Shown here piece by piece: positions 1 through 7,385 of a stretch of DNA of 64,000 nt. The notes below the pieces were generated by a model, which ran no database searches, had not been told where the DNA came from, and was given only the letters and a program-made list of their open reading frames with translations. Origin of the DNA: Zoogloea sp. Its GTDB lineage: Bacteria > Pseudomonadota > Gammaproteobacteria > Burkholderiales > Rhodocyclaceae. The DNA lies in assembly GCA_016720685.1 (NCBI GenBank), contig JADKKC010000002.1, forward strand, positions 62,001-126,000, given 5' to 3'. A program made the position numbers and the translations under genes. Numbering within the stretch: the first letter of the stretch is position 1; each line of letters begins with the position of its first letter.

Positions 1-485
1 TGGAGTCCCTCGACTTTGGCTTGATGGACTTTGTAAGCGGCCACCACGGCGCCATTCCCGGCTCAGCCATGCGCAGCCCCGGGCAGTTCGAACATCCGTT
101 GGTGACGCGTGCAAAATGCGACATCTCCGCGGCCGCACTGGCCAACGGGGTGGTTCCATCACACAACGTCACAACCGAACTGAAGGACATTACCTTCATC
201 CGCCGGGATGCTGAACGTGCCCGCAAGGAATTCGGCTACTTGCGCATGTGGAGCATCCACCCCAACCAGGTCGTACCCATCATTGAAGCCATGCGCCCGG
301 ACTTCACCGAGGTCGAGGAAGCGGCAAGCATTCTGGTTGCAGCCCAGGACAAGGGCTGGGGACCCATCCAGCATGCCGGCAAACTGCACGACAGAGCATC
401 GTATCGCTATTACTGGGAATTGCTGAAACGCGCCAAAAGCACCGGCATGCACATACCTGGCGAAGCGGCTTCGCGGTTCTTCTAA
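1..485 (+). CDS. HpcH/HpaI aldolase / CitE-like lyase, C-terminal part
   Basis: This is the 3' end of a gene that begins upstream of the window; the frame is open from base 3 and stops at TAA 483-485. The visible ~160 residues read ESLDFGLMDFVSGHHG..., then a long stretch ending in the helical region around YLRMWSIHPNQV and an HIPGEAASRFF tail. The 'IHPNQ' motif and spacing resemble the HpcH/HpaI and CitE-like TIM-barrel lyases, which cleave or form C-C bonds of short acyl-CoA or keto-acid substrates with a divalent metal. The substrate cannot be told from this fragment; malyl-CoA or citramalyl-CoA lyase-like roles are possible. The gene ends in a strong terminator. Confidence 0.65.
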   Translation, partial: ESLDFGLMDFVSGHHGAIPGSAMRSPGQFEHPLVTRAKCDISAAALANGVVPSHNVTTELKDITFIRRDAERARKEFGYLRMWSIHPNQVVPIIEAMRPDFTEVEEAASILVAAQDKGWGPIQHAGKLHDRASYRYYWELLKRAKSTGMHIPGEAASRFF

Positions 486-491
486 AAGAGA

Positions 492-520
492 AGCCCGGCG
501 CAGAACCGGGCTTTATTTTT
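492..520 (+). terminator. Rho-independent terminator after the lyase gene
   Basis: A perfect 7-bp stem (AGCCCGG / CCGGGCT) with a 7-nt loop is followed by TTATTTTT, seven bases after the stop codon. It separates the lyase gene from the convergent flavoprotein gene. Confidence 0.85.
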
Positions 521-536
521 GCTGCCCTATCAGACC

Positions 537-1781
537 TCAGTCAGGCAAAGCGATCTTGTTGTCGGTGCTGTACTGGTAGTCGTGAAAAACGTGCTCGGCT
601 GACAGGATTGCGTAATTCCCATCCTCACCCTTGCGGGACGTGTCCTTCAGCCGGTAAGTATAGTGGCCGCAGGTCCAGAGATCGAAATTACGCATGTGCG
701 TGCACATGCAGGTCTTCTCCATGACGAAAACCTTCTTTGCGCCGGGATGCAGCGCCACTTCCTGGTTGTACGCCTGAATATAGGAGCAGCTTCCGTTGCT
801 GTCGAGCAGGTATCCGTAGGCCTCACAGTTCGGGCGAATGCCCGAGCCGATGGCCGGGCTGCCGGTCAGCATGCGCATCGGGTAGCCGGTTGGCGAAATC
901 TGATTAACGACGATCTCGTCTTCGCTGGCCTTGAAATAATGCTGCTGTACATCGGCCGGCAGGCCACACTCCTCCGTCACGGTAAAGCGTGTTGCAACCT
1001 GAACCGCCGCGGCGCCATGCTCAAGAAATGCGGTGGCGTCGCTTCCCGTGAAGATACCACCTGCGGCGATAAGCGGAATCTCGAGCTTCTCGGCAAGCAA
1101 CCAGGCACGAATCTCGGCAACGATGGTTGCCAGATCGTACTTCGCCCAGTCCATTCCAAAACCCAGATGCCCCCCCGCCAGCGGACCTTCCACAACCACG
1201 TAATCAGGCAGGCGGTTGGTGCGCGCGCTCTTGCGCAGGAAGAGCTGCAATGCACGCAGGGACGACACGATGATGCCAAGCTTGGCATCCCGGAAGCGAG
1301 GATGATCCTCGATCAGCGCAAACGAACCAAGGTGAAGGCCGGCAGCCAGGGTAATACCGTCGATACCTGCATCCAGAGCGCTGGCCAGGCGCACGCGAAG
1401 GGTTTCCTTCGGGGCATTCATGGTCAGTTTTTCCATGCAGTTCACGAATATCATCCCGGAACCGCGCTTCGCTTCCATGGTCTTGCCCACATGGAGTTTC
1501 GTCGCCTCGGCCAACTGGTCGAGATCAAACTTCACCACCGACTTGTCGGTATTGGCAACGTTGAACTTGTACTGCTTGAGTTTATCCTTGACGTACTTGG
1601 TGTTGAAACGGCGATCAGCCACCGTTTTCACCATTGCATCCGAGATGTGACCGACTCCGCCCAGACGTGCAGCCTCTAGCGCCAGAACTGCAGTGGAGAT
1701 ATCCACCCCCATACCACCGATCACAATGGGCACCAGCTCCTGCTTGCCAAAGCGCAGACGGAAATCATCAACTCGTTTCAT
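537..1781 (-). CDS. Nitronate monooxygenase-family FMN oxidoreductase
   Basis: The 414-residue protein is an FMN-binding TIM barrel of the nitronate monooxygenase (2-nitropropane dioxygenase) family, which also includes FabK-like enzymes. An N-terminal GGMGVDIST segment fits the substrate/flavin region, a GPLAGGH motif carries the family histidine, and AAGGI followed by GAAAVQVATRF is the phosphate-binding part. The start is ATG 1779-1781, preceded by AAGGAG at good spacing; an upstream in-frame start at 1814 lacks this. Beyond the barrel there is a long C-terminal segment with a cysteine cluster (TCMCTH...TCGHY) that is unusual for the basic family and might bind metal. The substrate is unknown; oxidation of nitronates is the family activity. 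Confidence 0.75.
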   Translation of the reverse strand: MKRVDDFRLRFGKQELVPIVIGGMGVDISTAVLALEAARLGGVGHISDAMVKTVADRRFNTKYVKDKLKQYKFNVANTDKSVVKFDLDQLAEATKLHVGKTMEAKRGSGMIFVNCMEKLTMNAPKETLRVRLASALDAGIDGITLAAGLHLGSFALIEDHPRFRDAKLGIIVSSLRALQLFLRKSARTNRLPDYVVVEGPLAGGHLGFGMDWAKYDLATIVAEIRAWLLAEKLEIPLIAAGGIFTGSDATAFLEHGAAAVQVATRFTVTEECGLPADVQQHYFKASEDEIVVNQISPTGYPMRMLTGSPAIGSGIRPNCEAYGYLLDSNGSCSYIQAYNQEVALHPGAKKVFVMEKTCMCTHMRNFDLWTCGHYTYRLKDTSRKGEDGNYAILSAEHVFHDYQYSTDNKIALPD

Positions 1782-2044
1782 GAAACTCCTTCCAGACAGA
1801 CGTAAAGACGCCACTCAGGGACCAACCGGCCAAAATGTGGCCTAATGCAGCATTATCCCACTGAGCGGGCGCTCTTGACGTTGTTTAAATCAAGGGAAGC
1901 CCAAAGAATTGCACCCGGCCGCCCATCGAAGGCCGCCACCCGACAGGCGGCGAGACTGAAAGCCGCAAAATTTGTTACCTTCAGCACTGCGGAAAATATC
2001 ACGTAGTCCGCTAGAATTACGCCTCCGAAGCCGCCCTAATCCAG

Positions 2045-2941
2045 ATGTCGGAACCCTCCCATCCCGCAAAAGAATGCGCTGTACTGTTTGCCGATCTCGT
2101 CGGCAGCACACAGCTGTATCAGCGCGTGGGTGACTCCTCGGCCTTCGAACTGGTCGACCGCAGCATCCGCGCCATGCGCATCGTGGTCGAAACCAAGCGC
2201 GGCCGGGTCGTCAAGCACACCGGCGACGGGCTCATGGCCGTTTTCAACGATCCCGACAGTGCTGCGGACGCTACGCTGACCATCCACCAGACGCTGAAAG
2301 ACCTCCCCTCTGCGCCCGAGCAGCAGCGGCTCGCGGTGAGGATGGGCTTTCATTTCGGCCCGGTTGTCGTAAGCGGTACCGACGTCTTCGGTGAAACCGT
2401 CAATTTCGCGGCGAGACTGGCCGAACTTGCCTCGCCGGGCAAGGCCATCACGTCGGCCGAAACCGCCCGCCGCCTCGGGCCCGAATGGCGCTCGGTGCTC
2501 CACGCGCTGCCCCCGCGGGTGATCCGCGGGCTGTCCCGGCCAGTCGAGCTGTGCGAACTGATGTGCGAGGCCATCGGAGAGCTGACCATCGTCCAGAGCG
2601 ACCACTTCCTTCTCGAAACGGAGCCGGAATTACGTCTTTACCTGGACTCGATTTCGCTGGTACTCAATTCCAACAAGCCCAGTGCGCGCATCGGGCGCGA
2701 CCCCGCCGCCGACTTGGTGGTGGGTGACACCCAGTCGTCCCGCCGCCATGCCGAAATCGAACTGCGCGGAGACAAGTTCGTACTGATCGACCGCAGCAGC
2801 AACGGCACCTTCGTGCAAATCGAAGGTGAAAGAGAGTTTCTGCTGTCGCGGGAGGAAGTTGTGCTGCGCGGACGCGGCCAGTTCTCGCTGGGGCGCAGCT
2901 GCTCAAACAGCCCTCAGGTCGTCAGCTTCGTCTGCATCTAG
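2045..2941 (+). CDS. Class III adenylate cyclase fused to a C-terminal FHA domain
   Basis: The 298-residue soluble protein has two modules. Residues ~8-185 are a class III nucleotidyl cyclase with all expected catalytic residues visible: metal-binding D17 and D61, adenine-specifying K57 and T118, and transition-state N120 and R124. The K/T pair predicts ATP rather than GTP as substrate, so the product should be cAMP. Residues ~205-290 form an FHA domain, with IGRDPAADLVV, SSRRHAEI and SSNGTF motifs, which binds phosphothreonine peptides. There is no membrane segment. It stands alone between a divergent flavoprotein gene and a convergent esterase gene. Control of cAMP production by a Ser/Thr kinase signal is an inference from the FHA domain. 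Confidence 0.85.
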   Translation: MSEPSHPAKECAVLFADLVGSTQLYQRVGDSSAFELVDRSIRAMRIVVETKRGRVVKHTGDGLMAVFNDPDSAADATLTIHQTLKDLPSAPEQQRLAVRMGFHFGPVVVSGTDVFGETVNFAARLAELASPGKAITSAETARRLGPEWRSVLHALPPRVIRGLSRPVELCELMCEAIGELTIVQSDHFLLETEPELRLYLDSISLVLNSNKPSARIGRDPAADLVVGDTQSSRRHAEIELRGDKFVLIDRSSNGTFVQIEGEREFLLSREEVVLRGRGQFSLGRSCSNSPQVVSFVCI

Positions 2942-2970
2942 GGCTTCCGGAGCCTCCTCCGGAGCAGCCC
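2941..2970. terminator. Hairpin between convergent cyclase and esterase genes
   Basis: GGGCT and TCCGGAG pair with CTCCGGA and AGCCC around a 4-nt loop, with a 2-nt bulge, directly at the cyclase stop codon and 10 bases from the esterase stop. There is no strong T-run, so its terminator role is inferred from its convergent-gene position. Confidence 0.5.
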
Positions 2971-2980
2971 GGTCTCCCCT

Positions 2981-3934
2981 TTAGCGCGCCAGTGCTGCGC
3001 GTAATGCCAATCCAGCCTTTTCGACCGCCGTCACCGCCTGCGGAAACATTTTTCCGAGCGTGATGAAGCCATGCAGCATGCCGTCGAACTCATGCACGGT
3101 CACCGGCACGCCAGCCGTGCCGAGGGCTTCGGCATAAGCCTTGCAATCGTCGGTCAGCGGGTCGCAACCTGCAACGATAAAGGTCGCCGGAGGCAGCCTG
3201 TCGAAGCGCCCGGCGAGTAGCGGTGAAGCACGCCAGTCGCTCCAGTCGGATTGATTGGGCAGGTATTTCTCGAAGAACCAGGCCAGGCTCTCGGTATCCA
3301 GAAAGTACCCGTTGGCGTAGGTACGGCGCGACGGACGCTGGCTGAGAATGTCGGTGCAGGGATAGATCAGGATCTGGTGCGCCGCCTGCGGAGCACCGTC
3401 GTTGCGCATCTGCAGCGCAGTAACGGCACTGAGCGTGCCGCCTGCGCTATCACCGGCCAGCGCAAAGCGGGTCGGGTCGACGCCGAGCATTGCGGCATTG
3501 GCGAGGGTCCAGGCAACGGCCTGTAGCGCATCCTCCACCGCACCCGGAAACGGATGCTCGGGCGCCAGCCGATAATCCACCGACAACACCGCGCATCCGC
3601 CGAGGTTGGCCAGCTCACGACACAAGGCGTCGTAGCTCGGGATGTCGCCAACGCACCACCCGCCGCCATGGAAATAAAAAGTGACCGGGAGGATTGCGTC
3701 CTGCGCCGCATCCAGCGGGCGATACAGGCGCGCCATGATCACGCCATCCCGCGCATGCACACCCGGAATCGGCACGTCGGTTACCGACGCCACGGCAGGC
3801 AAATCGGGGCGTAACGCAAACTGGAGCTTTTCGAAGGAGCGACGGGCCTGATGCACATCCAGCTCGTGGAAGCGCGGCGCACCGACGCGATAGACCATGT
3901 CGAGCATAGCCTGGGCTTTGGGGTCGAGTGCCAT
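2981..3934 (-). CDS. Alpha/beta hydrolase, hormone-sensitive-lipase-family esterase
   Basis: The 317-residue cytoplasmic enzyme belongs to the HSL (family IV) carboxylesterases. The oxyanion-hole motif HGGGW begins at residue 89. The nucleophile elbow GDSAGG places the catalytic serine at 163. Asp258 (in GCDPLTDD) and His288 (in MLHGF) complete the triad. The length is normal for the family. It should hydrolyse short-chain acyl esters, but the natural substrate is unknown. The gene converges on the cyclase gene and its upstream side faces the tRNA-Leu gene. No convincing Shine-Dalgarno sequence precedes the ATG; the start was chosen because the conserved N-terminus begins there. Confidence 0.85.
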   Translation of the reverse strand: MALDPKAQAMLDMVYRVGAPRFHELDVHQARRSFEKLQFALRPDLPAVASVTDVPIPGVHARDGVIMARLYRPLDAAQDAILPVTFYFHGGGWCVGDIPSYDALCRELANLGGCAVLSVDYRLAPEHPFPGAVEDALQAVAWTLANAAMLGVDPTRFALAGDSAGGTLSAVTALQMRNDGAPQAAHQILIYPCTDILSQRPSRRTYANGYFLDTESLAWFFEKYLPNQSDWSDWRASPLLAGRFDRLPPATFIVAGCDPLTDDCKAYAEALGTAGVPVTVHEFDGMLHGFITLGKMFPQAVTAVEKAGLALRAALAR

Positions 3935-4046
3935 GAAAAATCCGGGAACTTGTTCTTTTTTTCGACACTTCCGCCTGGGGAAGCATCGCCTGATCGGCCA
4001 CTGTGGGCCAGAGAATCAAGTGGGTCACAATTTGCACCATAAACGG

Positions 4047-4065
4047 AAAAAACAGCCCGTTTTTT
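4047..4065 (-). terminator. Possible terminator downstream of tRNA-Leu
   Basis: An A/T-rich 7-bp stem (AAAAAAC / GTTTTTT) with a 5-nt loop lies about 30 bases beyond the 3' end of the tRNA. Read on the minus strand, the stem ends in TTTTTT. It is weak as a hairpin but well placed. Confidence 0.35.
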
Positions 4066-4094
4066 GCTACAATTCTCTAACCCATTGATTTTAT

Positions 4095-4179
4095 TGGTGC
4101 CGGGAGGGGGACTCGAACCCCCACACCTTGCGGCGGCGGATTTTGAATCCGCTGCGTCTACCGATTCCGCCATCCCGGC
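4095..4179 (-). tRNA. tRNA-Leu (anticodon CAA)
   Basis: The 85-nt minus-strand sequence folds as a class II tRNA. The acceptor stem GCCGGGA pairs with TCCCGGC, and the discriminator A is followed by an encoded CCA (TGG at 4095-4097 on the plus strand). The anticodon stem GCGGA/TCCGC closes the loop TTCAAAA, giving anticodon CAA, which reads UUG. A long variable arm and the GGTTCGAGTCC T-arm are present, as expected for leucine tRNA. Confidence 0.96.
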
Positions 4180-4193
4180 CTGGGAAGCGCTGC

Positions 4194-4222
4194 ATTATCT
4201 ACGAAACTTTTAACCGCATCAA
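4194..4222 (-). promoter_or_regulatory. Sigma-70 promoter for tRNA-Leu
   Basis: On the minus strand a -35 box TTGATG (plus 4217-4222) is separated by exactly 17 bp from a -10 box GATAAT (plus 4194-4199), 14 bp from the tRNA 5' end. It ends four bases before the queA start codon on the other strand, so the two genes share a very short divergent region. Confidence 0.6.
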
Positions 4223-4225
4223 CTC

Positions 4226-5254
4226 ATGTCCTGGACTCTCGACGATTTCGATTACCCGCTCCCCCAAGAACTCATTGCCCAGGCTCCGCTAAACCGCCGC
4301 ACCGACAGCCGTCTGCTGCAGGTCGGAGCTCCGCTCGTCGACCTTCGTTTTTCCGATCTCCCCACCCTGCTCTCCCCCGGCGATCTGCTGGTTTTCAACG
4401 ACATGTGAGTGATCCACGCGCGCCTGTTCGGCATCAAGGCCACCGGTGGCCAGGTCGAAGTGATGGTCGAGCGCCCGCTCGGGGCCCATGAAGCGCTGGC
4501 ACAAGTACGTGCAAGCAAAAAACCCAAGCCCGGCAGCTGGTTGCACCTCGAGGGCGCGCTGGATGTCGAGGTGATCGGCCGGGTTGGCGAATTCTTCCAC
4601 CTGCGCTTTCCGGATGGCGACGATCTCGTCACCCTCCTTGAGCGCCACGGCCACCTGCCGCTGCCGCCCTATATCGAACGCGCAGCCGGCAATACCGACG
4701 AATCCCGCTACCAGACGGTTTTTGCCCGGAACCCGGGCTCGGTGGCAGCCCCCACGGCCGGTCTGCATTTCGACGAAACCTTGCTCGCCCGCCTGGCCGG
4801 GCAAGGCGTGGGCAGCGCCTTCATCACCCTGAACGTCGGCGCCGGCACTTTCCAGCCCGTGCGTGTGCATGACTTGTCCGAGCACAAAATGCACACCGAG
4901 GCCTACTTCGTGCCCCCGGCCACCGTTGATGCCATCGCCGCCACCAAGGCGGCCGGCAAGCGCGTGGTGTGCGTCGGCACAACCAGCATGCGCGCGCTCG
5001 AATCCGCCGCGCGTGACGGCCAGCTCAAGGCCGGCAATGCCGAAAGCGACCTGTTCATCCTGCCGGGCTACCACTTCAATGTGGCCGATGCCCTCATCAC
5101 CAACTTTCATCTGCCAAAATCCACCCTGCTGATGCTCGTTTCCGCCTTCACCGGCATGGACACCATCCGCAATGCCTACGCCCACGCAATCGCCGAGCGC
5201 TACCGCTTCTTCAGCTACGGCGACGCCATGTTCCTGACCCGGAATCCCGCATGA
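4226..5254 (+). CDS. queA: QueA, tRNA preQ1(34) ribosyltransferase-isomerase, interrupted by in-frame TGA
   Basis: The reading frame encodes a 342-codon QueA, which transfers and isomerises the ribosyl part of S-adenosylmethionine onto preQ1 in tRNA to make epoxyqueuosine. Typical family segments are visible: FDYPLPQELIAQAP at the N-terminus, then VAAPTAGLHF and NVGAGTFQPV in the middle, and TNFHLPKSTLLMLV near the end. Codon 61 (4406-4408) is TGA, inside the usually conserved 'FNDTRVI.ARLFG' block, which here reads FND-Met-stop-VIHARLFG. The expected ACG CGA could become ATG TGA by two C-to-T changes. Otherwise length and frame are normal and the stop overlaps tgt (ATGA). It is either a recent nonsense allele or a sequence error. 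Confidence 0.85.
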
Positions 5255-6363
5255 AATACGAACTCCTCGCCACCGACGGCGCGGCCCGTCGCGGCCGTCT
5301 CACGCTCAACCACGGCACCGTGGACACCCCGGCCTTCATGCCGGTCGGCACCTACGGCACGGTCAAGGGCATCTCCCCGCAGGACCTGCGCGACATCGGC
5401 GCCCAGATCTGCCTCGGCAACACCTTCCACCTGTGGCTGCGTCCGGGCCTCGAAGTCATCGAAGCCTTCGGCGGCCTGCACCAGTTCATGGCCTGGGACG
5501 GCCCCATCCTCACCGACTCGGGCGGTTTTCAGGTTTTCTCGCTGGGCGCGCTGCGAAAGATCACCGAAGAAGGGGTGCGCTTCAATTCGCCGGTCAACGG
5601 CGACAAGCTCTTCCTCACACCCGAAGAATCCATGCGCATCCAGAAAGTGCTCAATTCCGACGTGGTGATGATCTTCGACGAATGCACGCCCTACCCGGCC
5701 ACCGTCACCGAAGCCGCGGATTCGATGCGCATGTCCCTGCGCTGGGCCCAGCGCTCACGCGACGAATTCGACCGCCAGGAAAATACCAACGCGCTGTTCG
5801 GCATCGTCCAGGGCGGCATGTACGAAAACCTGCGCGACGAATCCCTCGCCGAGCTCGAGGAAGTGGGCTTTGACGGTTACGCCATCGGCGGCCTTTCGGT
5901 GGGCGAACCCAAGGACGACATGCAGCGCATCCTGCACCACACCGCGCCGCGCCTGCCCAAGGAAAAGCCGCGTTACCTGATGGGCGTCGGCACCCCGGAA
6001 GACATCGTGTTTTCGGTGCAGGCCGGCATCGACATGTTCGACTGCGTGATGCCCACCCGCAACGCCCGCAACGGCTGGCTGTTCACCCGCCACGGCGACA
6101 TCAAGATCCGCAACGCCCGCCACAAGACCGACACCCGTCCCCTCGACGAATCCTGCGACTGCTACACCTGCCGCAACTTCTCGCGGGGCTATCTGCACCA
6201 CCTCAACCGCCTGAACGAAATCCTCGGCGCGCGCCTGGCAACCATCCACAACCTGCACTATTACCAGCAGCTGATGCGTGACCTGCGCGACGCCATCGCC
6301 GCCGGCACGCTCACCGACTACGTCGCCCGCTTCCACCGGGAGCGCGCCGGCCAGGGCAGCTAG
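5251..6363 (+). CDS. tgt: Queuine/preQ1 tRNA-guanine transglycosylase
   Basis: The 370-residue enzyme exchanges guanine 34 of GUN-anticodon tRNAs for preQ1, the step before QueA. Family motifs are present: the DSGGFQVFS block with the active-site Asp, an FGIVQGG loop, a GGLSVGE segment, and the C-terminal zinc site CDCYTC...H. The ATG overlaps the queA stop as ATGA, which argues for translational coupling and co-transcription. Length is standard for bacterial Tgt. Confidence 0.97.
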   Translation: MKYELLATDGAARRGRLTLNHGTVDTPAFMPVGTYGTVKGISPQDLRDIGAQICLGNTFHLWLRPGLEVIEAFGGLHQFMAWDGPILTDSGGFQVFSLGALRKITEEGVRFNSPVNGDKLFLTPEESMRIQKVLNSDVVMIFDECTPYPATVTEAADSMRMSLRWAQRSRDEFDRQENTNALFGIVQGGMYENLRDESLAELEEVGFDGYAIGGLSVGEPKDDMQRILHHTAPRLPKEKPRYLMGVGTPEDIVFSVQAGIDMFDCVMPTRNARNGWLFTRHGDIKIRNARHKTDTRPLDESCDCYTCRNFSRGYLHHLNRLNEILGARLATIHNLHYYQQLMRDLRDAIAAGTLTDYVARFHRERAGQGS

Positions 6364-6378
6364 CCCGCGGGCGCCGGC

Positions 6379-6407
6379 TTCGCCCGCCCGCCCCTTGCCG
6401 CTATAAT
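6379..6407 (+). promoter_or_regulatory. Likely promoter of ribF
   Basis: A consensus -10 TATAAT lies at 6402-6407, with a weak -35 (TTCGCC) 17 bp upstream. The bases after the -10 are GC-rich (CCGCC). The block CCGCTATAATCCGC is also found ahead of valS at 59042. Confidence 0.55.
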
Positions 6408-6433
6408 CCGCCTTTTTGCCCAGAATCCGCCCC

Positions 6434-7366
6434 ATGCAGGTTTTCCGTGGAATCCCAGAGCGAGCCGAACACGGCTGCGTGCTCACCATCGGCAACTTCG
6501 ATGGCGTGCACCGCGGCCACCAGGCGCTGCTGGCGCAGTTGAGGGCAAAGTCGGAGGCCACCGGCCTTCCCGCCGCGGTGCTCACCTTCGAGCCACACCC
6601 GCGGGAATACTTCGCCCATGAAGATCGCCCCAGACGCCTCACATCGCTGCGCGAAAAAATCCTGCTGCTCGAAGGCCAGGGCGTCGACCGGCTCTACATC
6701 GGCCGCTTCAACCAGAAACTCGCCGGGCTCACCGCCGAAGCCTTCATCGAAGACGTGCTCGTCCACGGCCTCGGTGTGCGCCACCTCCTGATCGGCGACG
6801 ACTTCTGCTTCGGCAAGGGCCGCAAGGGCAACTTCGCCATGCTCCAGGCCGCCGGCGACAAAATCGGCTTTGGCGTCGAATCCATGCACACCTTCAGGCA
6901 CGAAGACGAGCGCGTCTCCAGCTCCGCCGTGCGCGCAGCCCTCGCCGAGGGTGACATGCCCCACGCCGCCCGCCTCCTTGGCCGCTCCTACAGCATCAGC
7001 GGGCGTGTCATGCACGGCGACAAGATCGGTCGCACGATCGGCTTTCCCACCGCCAATATCCAGCTCAAACACCGCAGCCCGCCGCTGATGGGCATCTACA
7101 CCGTCAGCGTCGATGGCCTGGCCGACCGCCCCTGGCCCGGCGTGGCCAGCGTCGGCGTGCGCCCCACCATCAACGATGCCGGCCGACCGACCCTGGAAGT
7201 GCACCTTTTCGACTGGGATACCGACTGCTACGACGCCCATCTCCGCGTTAACTTTCTAAAGAAGCAACGCGACGAAGAGCGCTACGACAGCCTCGACGCC
7301 CTCACCGCCCAGATCGCCCGCGACGCCGAAGAGGCCCGCGCCTACTTCGTCCAGAATCCCCTCTGA
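6434..7366 (+). CDS. ribF: Bifunctional riboflavin kinase / FMN adenylyltransferase
   Basis: The 310-residue protein makes FMN from riboflavin and then FAD from FMN. The N-terminal adenylyltransferase half has the GNFDGVHRGHQ nucleotide-binding motif and an RHLLIGDDFCFG segment. The C-terminal kinase half shows the GRTIGFPTANI motif and VHLFDWD near the end. ATG 6434 was chosen rather than a TTG at 6416, because the conserved MQVFRG start begins here. It is followed closely by ileS, as in many betaproteobacteria (ribF-ileS-lspA order). Confidence 0.96.
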   Translation: MQVFRGIPERAEHGCVLTIGNFDGVHRGHQALLAQLRAKSEATGLPAAVLTFEPHPREYFAHEDRPRRLTSLREKILLLEGQGVDRLYIGRFNQKLAGLTAEAFIEDVLVHGLGVRHLLIGDDFCFGKGRKGNFAMLQAAGDKIGFGVESMHTFRHEDERVSSSAVRAALAEGDMPHAARLLGRSYSISGRVMHGDKIGRTIGFPTANIQLKHRSPPLMGIYTVSVDGLADRPWPGVASVGVRPTINDAGRPTLEVHLFDWDTDCYDAHLRVNFLKKQRDEERYDSLDALTAQIARDAEEARAYFVQNPL

Positions 7367-7385
7367 ATTACAGGCCGCACACACC

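Noticed and set aside
4406..4408. TGA in queA considered as selenocysteine or programmed recoding
   Set aside because: QueA has no selenocysteine at this Arg position and no SECIS-like stem follows; substitution or error is simpler.
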